From CAZLFQ01 sp044229535 (GTDB lineage: Bacteria > Pseudomonadota > Alphaproteobacteria > Rickettsiales > Midichloriaceae): a stretch of DNA of 64,000 nt. The position numbers and the translations under genes are program-made. Numbering within the stretch: the first letter of the stretch is position 1; each line of letters begins with the position of its first letter. This document shows, in pieces, positions 1 through 8,424 of the stretch. The stretch is taken from the NCBI GenBank assembly GCA_044229535.1, contig JBGASU010000001.1:1240001-1304000 (forward strand). The letters are read 5' to 3'. A model generated the notes under the pieces. The model had not been told where the DNA came from. It saw only the letters and a program-made list of their open reading frames with translations, and did no database searches.

Positions 1-276
1 AGCTTTTTCATCTGGTTGTACGGTATAAAAACCTGTGCTTAGCCACATTACTAAAAGAACAAGCCCAATAACAAGAAGAATCTTTTGGTTCAGAAACATA
101 CCAAAGTTAGGTCCTTCAAAATTTCCTCCACCGCCGCCTTTTCTTTCATCTTCCCCCTTTTGATTCAAGAAGTTGATTAGACGTTGTTGACCTTTCTTTA
201 TGATGTCATCCAACTCATCTTTCCCACGTTTTTTTTTGTTGTCCCAAGGGTTTTCAAATTTCGTAGTTGTGACCAT
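1..276 (-). CDS. hflK: HflK, N-terminal part (runs off the left edge)
   Basis: The minus strand from 276 reads 92 codons with no stop up to the window edge. The protein has a hydrophilic, charged N-terminus, a run of five glycines near residues 47-51, one membrane segment around residues 65-84, and then TVQPDEKA, which matches the start of the SPFH/band-7 domain of HflK (usual form VQPDEQG). HflK works with HflC in the inner membrane, facing the periplasm, and modulates the FtsH protease. The gene is divergent from mrp, with about 58 bases between them. Most of the SPFH domain lies outside the window, so the call rests on the N-terminal architecture and this short motif. Confidence 0.8.
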   Translation of the reverse strand, partial: MVTTTKFENPWDNKKKRGKDELDDIIKKGQQRLINFLNQKGEDERKGGGGGNFEGPNFGMFLNQKILLVIGLVLLVMWLSTGFYTVQPDEKA

Positions 277-334
277 TTTGTTAATTACATGTGTTTAAAA
301 ATACTGTATATATGAATCTACCTAAGTATTGGCC

Positions 335-1366
335 ATGTTGCAAGTGATGTCAGAGATTCTGCAAGCAAATATTAAAAAAATATTATCCACAATAAATAAC
401 CCTATAACATCTAGGCTACTGATTGAAGATATTTCTCAGATTATTATTAGCGATGGGGTAGTTACATTTGCGATATATGCTGAACAAACAAGAGCGCAAG
501 AAGCCATGAAGTTAAGAGATATATGCATAAAAGAAATAAAGAAGCTTGGGGGTATAAATAAAGTTAACATATCAATTACATCCAAAAATTCTTCAAATAA
601 AAAACAAGAAAAGAAAGATACTGCGGTGAACGGTGTAAAAAAAATAGTTTTAGTTGCATCAGGTAAGGGTGGTGTTGGTAAGTCTACAATTTCGGTAAAT
701 TTAGCAGTAGCTCTAGCAAAACTAGGCAAAAAAGTTGGTTTAGTAGACGTCGATATCTATGGCCCATCGGTTCCAACGCTCCTTGGGATTAATAAAAAGC
801 CCATTTTAGAAAATAATATGATGATCCCACATAAAAAATATGGGATTAAAGCAATGTCTATAGGCTTTTTGGTTGAAGAAAAAGACCCACTAATTTGGCG
901 TGGTCCTATGACTACAAAAATGTTATTTCAGTTAATTAGAATGACTCAATGGGATTATGACAACGAAGAGCTAGATTATTTAGTAATAGATTCTCCTCCT
1001 GGAACAGGTGACGTGCACCTTAGTTTAGCTGAAAATTATAAGATCGATTCGGCACTTATAGTCACAATGCCTCAAGAGCTTTCGGTTAAAGATGCAAGGA
1101 AATCTCTAGCCATGTGTCAGAAATTGGAGATACCGATTTCTGGGATTGTTGAAAATATGAGTTATATTTCTAGTACAAAAGAGCCGCTATTCGGTAAAGG
1201 TGGAGCAGATAAATTAGCTAAAGAGTTTTCTACCGAAGTTTTGGCATGCTTGCCTATTACTCAAGATATAGCACTTAGCTCTGATGTTGGGATACCTGTA
1301 ACTTATAGTCACCCAACTCATGAAATATCAAAAATATTTAATACTTTAGCTCAATCAATTTTATAG
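335..1366 (+). CDS. mrp: Mrp/ApbC family Fe-S cluster carrier ATPase
   Basis: This P-loop protein of the Mrp/NBP35 family carries Fe-S clusters to target apoproteins in the cytoplasm. The first 85 residues or so look like the MIP18/DUF59 domain. They are followed by the deviant Walker A motif ASGKGGVGKST near residue 110 and by WRGPMTTK and DYLVIDSPPGTGDVH, all typical of Mrp. The C-terminal ENMSY segment lacks the CxxC pair found in many Mrp proteins; several alphaproteobacterial members share this. Candidate starts are ATG at 335 and ATG at 347. A TTG at 329 is also in frame but less likely. I see no strong ribosome binding site that decides between them. Confidence 0.9.
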   Translation: MLQVMSEILQANIKKILSTINNPITSRLLIEDISQIIISDGVVTFAIYAEQTRAQEAMKLRDICIKEIKKLGGINKVNISITSKNSSNKKQEKKDTAVNGVKKIVLVASGKGGVGKSTISVNLAVALAKLGKKVGLVDVDIYGPSVPTLLGINKKPILENNMMIPHKKYGIKAMSIGFLVEEKDPLIWRGPMTTKMLFQLIRMTQWDYDNEELDYLVIDSPPGTGDVHLSLAENYKIDSALIVTMPQELSVKDARKSLAMCQKLEIPISGIVENMSYISSTKEPLFGKGGADKLAKEFSTEVLACLPITQDIALSSDVGIPVTYSHPTHEISKIFNTLAQSIL

Positions 1367-1397
1367 TATCATCATATATATAAAGTGATGAGTACTT

Positions 1398-2504
1398 ATG
1401 TTAGACTTTTCATATTTTGATAATGCAGAAATAGATCTTGCTGATCTTGCCCATATGGAGCAATCTTCAAATAAAGAAAGATTTGCTTATTTTTTCTGCT
1501 TTTGTTTTATGCATGGCAAGCTGTCTGTAGAGAAAAAAAATACAGGCAAGATACTAGATAACTTACTGGATAGTGAAGATGACAATATAAGGTATATACT
1601 CTCAAAAAAGTTGTGCAGAAGTCATAATATACCATCATATGCTGCTAGAAAACTTGCATCAGATAAAGTTATTATTGCAAGGAAAGTTATTTTGTATTCA
1701 CCCAAACTCCTTAATAGTGATTTTATAGATTTGATTAAAACTAGTGATGATCCAGAAATTCTAGAAACCATAGCAAGGCGTAAAGGAATTTCTACAGACG
1801 TTACCAAGCTTTTAGTCGAAAAAAAGAATCTAAGAGTTGTGTATAGGTTGTTAAAAAATAAGACAGCAAGGATTGGTTTGGAATCATTCCAACAAATTAT
1901 AGGGAAGTATCAGCACAATAAAGAAGTGATGAATTTGATCCATCTTCGTAGTGAATTATCTCCTGAAAGCGTGAATGAACTATTGCAAAACGTTGATGTT
2001 CATTTGCGTAAAATACTAAAAGATTCATATGGATTTGACACCTTATCTAGAAATAAATTTTCTAGAACGAGTATCCTGAGTCTTTCAGAAAGAAGCTTAT
2101 TCAAATCAGCAGAATCGTTAGAGATAAAAAAGCGTTTAGACTTGTTATATTTAAAGAATCAATTAAGCCCTATATTGATTTTGAGACAATTATGTAAAGG
2201 GGATTTATTTTCTTTTGTATATTCATTAAGTAAATTTACTGATGTACCGTTTTTGAGCATAAGACAAATTCTATTAGTAGAGTTTGATGAGAAGAAATTT
2301 AAGGAAATATACGCTCAAGTAGGTTTTCCAGAGGATTATCAAGCAGCCGTAAAATGTCTGCTAGAAATCATTGCTAGCTCATTATCACAGGGTGGCTTAA
2401 GGTACAGTAATTTTTCTAAAATCATTTCCCCGAAGTTTGAAGAAATATCTTCAGAACAGAATATTAAAGAAGCTAAATTTTTATCTAGATTGATAAAAAA
2501 CTAA
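1398..2504 (+). CDS. DUF2336 family protein
   Basis: The 368-residue protein is helical and rich in Leu and Lys. Residues from about 50 to 200 contain short repeated segments such as RKLASDKVIIARKVILYSP and TIARRKGIS, which match the HEAT-like repeats of DUF2336, a family mostly found in Alphaproteobacteria. I see no signal peptide or membrane segment. The biochemical function is unknown. The gene follows mrp after a 31-base gap and may be cotranscribed with it. Its stop overlaps the stop of the convergent carrier gene by 4 nt (2501-2504). Confidence 0.7.
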   Translation: MLDFSYFDNAEIDLADLAHMEQSSNKERFAYFFCFCFMHGKLSVEKKNTGKILDNLLDSEDDNIRYILSKKLCRSHNIPSYAARKLASDKVIIARKVILYSPKLLNSDFIDLIKTSDDPEILETIARRKGISTDVTKLLVEKKNLRVVYRLLKNKTARIGLESFQQIIGKYQHNKEVMNLIHLRSELSPESVNELLQNVDVHLRKILKDSYGFDTLSRNKFSRTSILSLSERSLFKSAESLEIKKRLDLLYLKNQLSPILILRQLCKGDLFSFVYSLSKFTDVPFLSIRQILLVEFDEKKFKEIYAQVGFPEDYQAAVKCLLEIIASSLSQGGLRYSNFSKIISPKFEEISSEQNIKEAKFLSRLIKN

Positions 2505-3403
2505 CCTTTCGAATGCCCATCTTTACTTCTGCCCCATGATAGCAACAGTGATGTTATAACGGAATTGGTGGCGGAAATAACAGCGCGTACACCAGCTCCA
2601 CGAGTGAAGGCTTTATAGCCTTCAGTAGTATATATATGATTTACTGAGCTAAACAACCCACCATTTAAGGGCCTTGCGGAGCTTGTTCTACTGGCGACAA
2701 CATCTAGTGGTGTATTTATTATCGCTAAAAACACACCAGCTGTGGCAGCTGTTGCTGTAAAATATGGATTTTTATGGGATGTATCCCAGTTTCTTATATG
2801 AAATTCATTTCTTATTACTCCATCTACTAATAGAGTAGAGAAAACTCCTACTCCTTGTTTAGCTGCTGCTGAACTAGACCCTTTCCAAAAACTAGTTGGT
2901 TTTGTAGATAATTCTTTCCCAATTTTCATAGCAGAAGATTTTTCCTCAGAAGTCATAAGCATATTTCTAAGTCTGCGAAATGGACCTTGAAGTACTGTAT
3001 CTACTATAACGATAAAAGGGGTCATGCCGCATTGAAATAAAATAGGGTGTTTCTTGAATAAGTCTTTATCGCCTACGCACAGAGCAAGTTGTTCTGGTCC
3101 ATAAACAAATAGTGGGAATTTATAAAATCCCTTCATTCCAACAAGTAAAGCACTTGCGCCTACTCCTCTATAAAGTATTCCTGCTCCATTTTTCGATATA
3201 TCTTGGGCTATCCATGTCGATGATGATACTCCTGAGGGAGCGTTTGATTGTAATCTCATTTTTATAACTTCAAGAGGATTTATGGCTAATGTGGAAGCTG
3301 ATCTCACCAACCCAGCGACTCCTGATTCCAAAGTTTTTTGCCATAGGTTTTTTTCTTTTTCATTCGTAGGCATAGAAATTCCTCTTGCATTGTTTGTGAT
3401 CAT
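2501..3403 (-). CDS. Mitochondrial carrier family (SLC25-like) protein
   Basis: The 300-residue protein has the tripartite build of mitochondrial carriers. Repeat 1 has PLEVIKMR (43-50), a perfect Px[DE]xx[KR]x[KR] signature, followed by GAGILYRG (73-80). Repeat 2 has the degenerate PFRRLRNM (141-148) and later SFWKGSSS (171-178). Repeat 3 has PLDVVASR (232-239), with Ala at the usual Lys/Arg site, followed by TEGYKAFTRGAGVR (260-273). Spacing and length fit the family. These carriers exchange metabolites across the mitochondrial inner membrane and are almost confined to eukaryotes; the Legionella effector LncP is a known bacterial exception. Substrate and location here are unknown. An alternative start at 3373 (MPTNEK) also has a good ribosome binding site. 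Confidence 0.85.
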   Translation of the reverse strand: MITNNARGISMPTNEKEKNLWQKTLESGVAGLVRSASTLAINPLEVIKMRLQSNAPSGVSSSTWIAQDISKNGAGILYRGVGASALLVGMKGFYKFPLFVYGPEQLALCVGDKDLFKKHPILFQCGMTPFIVIVDTVLQGPFRRLRNMLMTSEEKSSAMKIGKELSTKPTSFWKGSSSAAAKQGVGVFSTLLVDGVIRNEFHIRNWDTSHKNPYFTATAATAGVFLAIINTPLDVVASRTSSARPLNGGLFSSVNHIYTTEGYKAFTRGAGVRAVISATNSVITSLLLSWGRSKDGHSKG

Positions 3404-3441
3404 TTAACTATCCTATAAAGATAAATTCAAGGTTTAAAAAT

Positions 3442-4305
3442 ATGATTTCTATAGCTTTTTTTACTCACTTCTTTTCTTTGTTTTCAGTATGCAGTCTTTG
3501 GATTTTTGATAAGAAGAAATTTGCTATTTTTGCTATAGTCACAAGCGTTATGTGTGCGATGCTAACTTCCGTTATAAATCTAAAAGGGTTATTTATAATT
3601 TGTGCATATTTTTTTGCTAACTTCTTATTTTTTAGATGCAAAGTAAACCCATTTAGTAAGACCATGTTGGGGATAATGATATTTGCGATGGCATGGATAC
3701 TAGCAAGCCATATGATAGATGGATTTATTAGTTGGCAAATAGTTAACCAAGAACAAATTAGTACTAATGGTGAGAAATATTCTTTGTATCTGACTTTAGA
3801 CAAAGTGATTGCGGGTGTAGGCATTTTAGTGTTCGCACTCACACCTATTAGAAGAGTAAAGCATATAAAACATATGTTGATTGGTATGTTACCTACTACT
3901 TTGCTTTCTGTCTCGATAATAGCAATCGCAGGATTAATGTTAAAAGTAGTGAGCTTTGATCCCAAATTTCCTGAATTATGGGCTACGTGGATAGTAGTAA
4001 GTTTGTTAGTACACTGTGTCGCTGAAGAGGCAATTTTTAGACTGTTTTTACAGGGTGGTATACAAAATCTGCTATCATCATTTAAATATGCGCCAATTAT
4101 TTCAATATTAGTGGCTAGTATTGGATATACTGTTTATATGATGCCGCAACCAACAAATTTTCTAGGAGCGATTTTTGTAGGTAATATGTTTTTTGGATAT
4201 ATTTTCTATAAAACCCAAAGAATCGAAGCAAGTATACTTCTCCACTTTTTAGTTAATTTTATACATTTCTTCTTCTTTACCTACCCGTTATTAAACCAGT
4301 ATTAA
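3442..4305 (+). CDS. CPBP family intramembrane glutamic protease
   Basis: The 287-residue integral membrane protein has about eight hydrophobic segments. Near residues 197-203 it has AEEAIFR, the EExxxR motif of CPBP (Abi/Rce1-like) proteases, and near the C-terminus HFLVNF, matching the conserved HxxxN motif. CPBP proteases cleave membrane-associated substrates; some process prenylated proteins or bacteriocin-related peptides. The substrate cannot be inferred. An AAGG precedes the ATG. The stop overlaps that of the convergent rmuC by 4 nt (4302-4305). Confidence 0.8.
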   Translation: MISIAFFTHFFSLFSVCSLWIFDKKKFAIFAIVTSVMCAMLTSVINLKGLFIICAYFFANFLFFRCKVNPFSKTMLGIMIFAMAWILASHMIDGFISWQIVNQEQISTNGEKYSLYLTLDKVIAGVGILVFALTPIRRVKHIKHMLIGMLPTTLLSVSIIAIAGLMLKVVSFDPKFPELWATWIVVSLLVHCVAEEAIFRLFLQGGIQNLLSSFKYAPIISILVASIGYTVYMMPQPTNFLGAIFVGNMFFGYIFYKTQRIEASILLHFLVNFIHFFFFTYPLLNQY

Positions 4306-5528
4306 ATAAAGGTTTCTTCAAACAATTCTAACTCCTCATTATCATTAGTAGATATAGAGTTAGATTCTACTTTGTTTAAGTGCCTTTGGATTACTCTGGT
4401 TCTAGTCTCTGCATCACCTATTACTTTGCTTGCTTGGTCTAATTTGATCTTAGTTTTGTTTAAAACATCTGCAAATTTAACAAATTCAGATTTTACAGTT
4501 CCAAGCACTTTCCAAACTTCACTAGATCTTTTTTGAATGGCTACGGCTCTAAATCCCATTTGCAAGCTATTCATTATGGCTAACAAAGTTGTTGGGCTGG
4601 TTATTACTACCCTATAGTCTCGCTGTAGGGTTTCTATAAGGCCTGGCTTTTTTAAAGCTTCCGCATACAAACCTTCTGTTGGCAAATACATTATTGCAAA
4701 ATCTGTTGAATATGGTGGACATATATATTTCTCAGAAATAGTTTTTGCACTCTTCTTGATAGATGCTTCAAGAAGTTTTGATGCTTGTTCTATTCCATTT
4801 AGGTCAGCAATTTCATAAGCTTCAACTAGACGTAAATAATCTTCGATTGGAAATTTCGCATCTATTGGTAGCCATACATGCGAATTCATATCATCTTTAT
4901 TTGGTATTTTTACAGCAAACTCAACACGATCTGTATTTTTGGGATCTATCTGAACGTTTTCTTCGTATTGATGAGTGGCAAGAACCTGATCAAGTAGTGC
5001 TTGTAGTTGTACTTCTCCCCAAGTGCCTCGGGTTTTAACATTAGTTAGGACTTTTTTTAGGTCGCCAACACCTGCTGCTAGAGTTTGCATTTCTCCAAGC
5101 CCTTTGTGCACCTGTTCAAGTCGTTCACTGACTATTTGAAAAGAATTGCTTAATCTCTTTTCTAGAGTTTCATGCAGCTTTTCTTCTACTGTTGCTCTCA
5201 TCTTCTCTAGCTTGTCATTATTTTCGGTTTGAAGGCGGTAGAGACCATCTTCAACAGATTTTCTAATGTTTTCTAGTTTAGACTCATTCAATTGGGTTAG
5301 ATTTTGTAGTTGTAGAGAAAAACTATCTAGCTGATTTTTTTGGGCATTGCTCTGTACTTGCAAAAGGGTGTTGAAGTTCAAGCAAATTTCTTCCTTAAAG
5401 TTGCGTATATGTGAAACAATTGATTTCTCAAAAGATTCGCTATGGCTCGCTGTTTTTCTAATTTGTAGTATTAAAATCAGTTGTAAAGCTACAACCAAAA
5501 TTCCTACGCCTAAAAACACAGTTGTCAT
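4302..5528 (-). CDS. rmuC: RmuC family DNA recombination protein
   Basis: The 408-residue protein begins with a single membrane anchor (residues 3-22), continues with a long coiled coil (about 40-170), and then carries the RmuC core, including TRGTWGEVQLQALLDQVL and WLPIDAKFP, both diagnostic of the family. RmuC proteins contain a PD-(D/E)XK-like fold and limit inversions at short inverted repeats in E. coli. Length is normal. The gene lies 6 bases downstream of the next gene upstream on the same strand, so the two probably share a transcript. Confidence 0.9.
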   Translation of the reverse strand: MTTVFLGVGILVVALQLILILQIRKTASHSESFEKSIVSHIRNFKEEICLNFNTLLQVQSNAQKNQLDSFSLQLQNLTQLNESKLENIRKSVEDGLYRLQTENNDKLEKMRATVEEKLHETLEKRLSNSFQIVSERLEQVHKGLGEMQTLAAGVGDLKKVLTNVKTRGTWGEVQLQALLDQVLATHQYEENVQIDPKNTDRVEFAVKIPNKDDMNSHVWLPIDAKFPIEDYLRLVEAYEIADLNGIEQASKLLEASIKKSAKTISEKYICPPYSTDFAIMYLPTEGLYAEALKKPGLIETLQRDYRVVITSPTTLLAIMNSLQMGFRAVAIQKRSSEVWKVLGTVKSEFVKFADVLNKTKIKLDQASKVIGDAETRTRVIQRHLNKVESNSISTNDNEELELFEETFI

Positions 5529-5534
5529 AAGACG

Positions 5535-6794
5535 TCACTTCGCTACATTAGATAGTCTAGATTGCAGATTGCTTTTTGGAATTGAGGTAGGATTATTAAA
5601 AAACATTGCTTGAATCTCATTAGCAATTACGTCAATCGGCTTGCCTGATATAGTAACAGGTGAATCCTTTTGTCTTTTAACATCTAGAATTAAATCTTTC
5701 TCGTTTACAGCGAATTGCTTTAAGTATTCTCGAAATTTAGAGCTTTGATCAGATGATACTGGTTTAAAAGGTATTAGAGGATTGTCTCGCTTCATGTTAT
5801 CTATAGCTGTATTTAAGCTAATGAAATAATAATCCAAGGCTCTATTATAATCAGCGATTTCAAGTTTTATATCTAGGTATGGCAATATCCCAGAAGTAGG
5901 CTGTTTGTCGATTGTGCCAACTAATTTACTTGAGATGTCTCCAGTAGAAAATAATGATTCGTTGAAGACAATTTGGAAGCTATCAAACACCATAGGTACG
6001 TCAGCTTTTGGATCGGACTCACGTTGCTTTTTGATAGATTCTTTTTGATGCTCACTTGGCTGAATTATCATGGATAAATCAAGATGAACATTATTAGCCC
6101 CAAGCTTTGAATTTATATCGAACAAAGCCTTTTCATTAATGTGCGCAGGGTACTCTGGGTTATAAGTCATGTTTTTGATGTCTAAAAGTGTATCATATTT
6201 TTTAGACATGCTAGAAAAATGGCTGGTTAAAGAGACTTTTGAACTTTCTACCGATAAGTATTTCTGATTATTAGATATGTCTACTAAGTCAAAGCCACTG
6301 TCATAATATTTAATAGTTTTGATATTGCGCAAGATTTGCGGCGTCTCATCTCCCTCGATTTCTAGTGAATCAGAGAGGCTATTTAATGATGTCAAAAACT
6401 GTACTTCTACAGATGGTGAACCATTGTGGAAATTGATATCAAAAGTTTTTGTGCTGTCACCATGAATTTCAGAGTACAATATTTTCCCATGTGTTTGTAA
6501 TTCAAGGTGCTCCTTTAAAGTGTCACTAATGATGTTTATTCTGTCTACTACTAAAACTCTCGGGTTAGTAGAGTTTAACCGAAATTTAACTTTGCTTACT
6601 ATGCCAGTGGTGTTCCAAGCTTTGAAATTGCTGAAATAGAGATCCTCGTAAGATAAGTCTATCTTATAAAGCGCTAATTGCTTTTTTAATACGGCGACAG
6701 AGTTGTGTATAGTTCTAGTGTGAACGAACCACATAGTAAAGTTCACAGCCAATAAGGCAAAAATAAGAAGGAATAAATAAAAAATTTTTCTCAT
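5535..6794 (-). CDS. Membrane-anchored protein of unknown function
   Basis: The start at 6794 gives MRKIFYLFLLIFALLAVNFTMWF, a clear N-terminal signal anchor. A longer reading to 6845 would run into tRNA-Arg and is rejected. The rest (about 395 residues) is a predicted extracytoplasmic domain rich in beta-strand-like alternation with no motif I can name with confidence. The overall form is reminiscent of alphaproteobacterial DUF2125-type exported proteins, but I cannot confirm this. It sits just upstream of rmuC on the same strand and just downstream of tRNA-Arg. Confidence 0.6.
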   Translation of the reverse strand: MRKIFYLFLLIFALLAVNFTMWFVHTRTIHNSVAVLKKQLALYKIDLSYEDLYFSNFKAWNTTGIVSKVKFRLNSTNPRVLVVDRINIISDTLKEHLELQTHGKILYSEIHGDSTKTFDINFHNGSPSVEVQFLTSLNSLSDSLEIEGDETPQILRNIKTIKYYDSGFDLVDISNNQKYLSVESSKVSLTSHFSSMSKKYDTLLDIKNMTYNPEYPAHINEKALFDINSKLGANNVHLDLSMIIQPSEHQKESIKKQRESDPKADVPMVFDSFQIVFNESLFSTGDISSKLVGTIDKQPTSGILPYLDIKLEIADYNRALDYYFISLNTAIDNMKRDNPLIPFKPVSSDQSSKFREYLKQFAVNEKDLILDVKRQKDSPVTISGKPIDVIANEIQAMFFNNPTSIPKSNLQSRLSNVAK

Positions 6795-6815
6795 ACCTGA
6801 GTCTCCATTTTTAAG

Positions 6816-6892
6816 TGGCGCGCCCAGAAGGAGTCGAACCCTCAACCTTATGATCCGTAGTCATATACTCTATCCAGTTGAGCTATGGGCGC
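6816..6892 (-). tRNA. tRNA-Arg(ACG)
   Basis: The minus strand folds into a full cloverleaf. The acceptor stem GCGCCCA pairs with TGGGCGC, the anticodon loop is CTACGGA (anticodon ACG), and the T arm contains GGTTCGACTC. The 3' CCA is encoded (6816-6818). Anticodon A34 implies editing to inosine by TadA. Confidence 0.95.
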
Positions 6893-7026
6893 ATTTACAA
6901 ATGTTCGAGAAATTTACCCTTTTAAATCTGTATTGTCAAACATAACCGATAAAAAATTATCTCTAATCTTTAAATAAATGTGGAAAACTATGAAATGTTG
7001 TGTTAGGTTATTCGACACGATATTTG

Positions 7027-7100
7027 CCGGTTTAGCTCAGAGGTAGAGCAACCGCCTTGTAAGCGGTAGGTCGTCTGTTCGATTCAGACATCCGGCACCA
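7027..7100 (+). tRNA. tRNA-Thr(TGT)
   Basis: A full cloverleaf begins with the acceptor GCCGGTT. The anticodon stem ACCGC/GCGGT encloses the loop CTTGTAA (anticodon TGT), and the T arm contains GTTCGATTC. CCA is encoded at 7098-7100. Confidence 0.95.
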
Positions 7101-7105
7101 TCTCA

Positions 7106-7402
7106 TTACACAAAAACCCATCCATTTGAATAATAAGCAATAGACTTTTTAGCAATAACAAAGAATGCCATGTTTTGTTTGGGTTCAAAAAGCTCCCAAG
7201 TATTATTTTTAAATAGCGATATTTTGTTGCTCTCTAAAATATACATATCTCCTTCAGTTGCAGATTCTGGTAATTGGCTAACTACGTCTATAACGGCTCT
7301 ATTTAGCAAATTGTCTACTTTATTGATGCTTTCGTTTATACTTATCTCTTTCATAGACTGATTTTGATATAGTAACGGTAGGTTGAAATTTGATGTGAAC
7401 AT
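7106..7402 (-). CDS. DUF2793 domain protein (phage/GTA tail-associated family)
   Basis: The ATG at 7402 is preceded by GGAG at good spacing and gives a 98-residue protein; a longer reading to 7441 lacks such a site. The sequence NFNLPLLYQNQSMKEISINE, then a spaced PESATEGDMYI, then NNTWELFEPKQNMAFFV and a final YYSNGWVFV reproduce the DUF2793 pattern (LPLL..QAQKHVTHNEAL ... PAEGDRYIV ... W..F.P..GW ... W.G..W). DUF2793 occurs in tail-associated proteins of alphaproteobacterial prophages and gene transfer agents. No other tail genes are nearby, so this looks like an isolated survivor. It could have been recruited for another use. Confidence 0.65.
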   Translation of the reverse strand: MFTSNFNLPLLYQNQSMKEISINESINKVDNLLNRAVIDVVSQLPESATEGDMYILESNKISLFKNNTWELFEPKQNMAFFVIAKKSIAYYSNGWVFV

Positions 7403-7473
7403 ATATTTCTCCAATATTGAGCGGGGCATTATATAGCACAAGTCTCGAAAGCGGAAGTCCCAGGTAGAAGAAA

Positions 7474-8424
7474 TTATAACCTAGCGCCAAGTTGGCCTAG
7501 AATTTTTCCAGCTAGTTCGGCTCCCATATCCCCACTTTCTTTAAGACCTTTATTATGGGTAAAACCGTATAAGAAACCCGCTGCAAAAGCATCGCCAGCT
7601 CCAGTTGCATCTACTACTTTTTTTACTTTTGGTGCCGAAATATATATAACATTTTCTTTTAATACTATTACCGCTCCCTTTTTGCCTAATGTTATTACAG
7701 AGATGGTATTGAATTTTTTTAACTGAGTTATAATGGTATGTAGGTTAGCTGAATCAAATAGGGCTTTGAATTCACTTTCGTTGCCAAATAAGATATCTAT
7801 TTGCGGCATGAGCTCTAAGAAATCTTCTCTATGCTTCCTAACAATAAACTCGGCTGACAGTGTAAATGCATTCAATCCTCCTTGCTCATGCATAGTTTTA
7901 AAAGATTTTTTAACGACATCTGTCATTTCTCCCTTGTCCCATAGGAATGCTTCTGTGAATAAAACTTTATATTCGCCTAATGCTTCATAATTTATGTCTG
8001 AATGAGTTATATTATCAGCTGATCCTATATAGGTGAACATGGTTCTATCTGCATCTGGGGTGATAAAAATATAGCTTTTTCCAGATGATTCATCGAAATC
8101 CTTTGGATTGTTCACATGACTTACATCAACATTTTTTAGGCTTTCATTGAAGTCTTTGCCAGTTTGATCATTGGAAACGGTTCCTAAAAACCCAGACTTT
8201 CCACCCATAATTGAGATGTTCGCTACAGAATTTGCAGCTGCTCCGCCAGCCGCAACCTTTAGAGGTTTTAATGATTGCATCTTTACAGCTACATCTTCAT
8301 CAATCAGGGTCATTAACCCTTTCTTTAAGTTGTACGGAGCTAAATGGATAGCCAATTCTTCGTCAGTGCATTGGAAAATAGAATCATAAATCGCATTGCC
8401 TATCGCGATTACATCTCTTTTTTT
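7474..8424 (-). CDS. Adenosine kinase-like PfkB sugar/nucleoside kinase, start unclear
   Basis: This PfkB/ribokinase family protein resembles alphaproteobacterial adenosine kinases, which phosphorylate a nucleoside or sugar hydroxyl using ATP. It has GGAAANSVANISIMGG (substrate-binding GG region), NESEF, and the catalytic DATGAGDAFAAGF near the C-terminus. The conserved first strand DVIAIGNAIYD is encoded at 8415 and below, yet no ATG, GTG or TTG precedes it before an in-frame TAA at 8425-8427. The first usual start codon is TTG at 8355, which would delete that strand. A run of nine A on the coding strand (8418-8426) sits exactly there. Adding one A would restore the frame, so a slippage event, a sequencing error or a non-standard start are all possible. 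Confidence 0.8.
   Translation of the reverse strand, partial: KKRDVIAIGNAIYDSIFQCTDEELAIHLAPYNLKKGLMTLIDEDVAVKMQSLKPLKVAAGGAAANSVANISIMGGKSGFLGTVSNDQTGKDFNESLKNVDVSHVNNPKDFDESSGKSYIFITPDADRTMFTYIGSADNITHSDINYEALGEYKVLFTEAFLWDKGEMTDVVKKSFKTMHEQGGLNAFTLSAEFIVRKHREDFLELMPQIDILFGNESEFKALFDSANLHTIITQLKKFNTISVITLGKKGAVIVLKENVIYISAPKVKKVVDATGAGDAFAAGFLYGFTHNKGLKESGDMGAELAGKILGQLGARL

Noticed and set aside
329..334. TTG at 329 as the mrp start
   Set aside because: ATG codons at 335 and 347 are in frame and close by, and nothing upstream supports a TTG start.
6795..6845. N-terminal extension of the membrane-anchored protein ending at 5535
   Set aside because: The extension runs into tRNA-Arg (6816-6892), and the ATG at 6794 gives a clean signal anchor.
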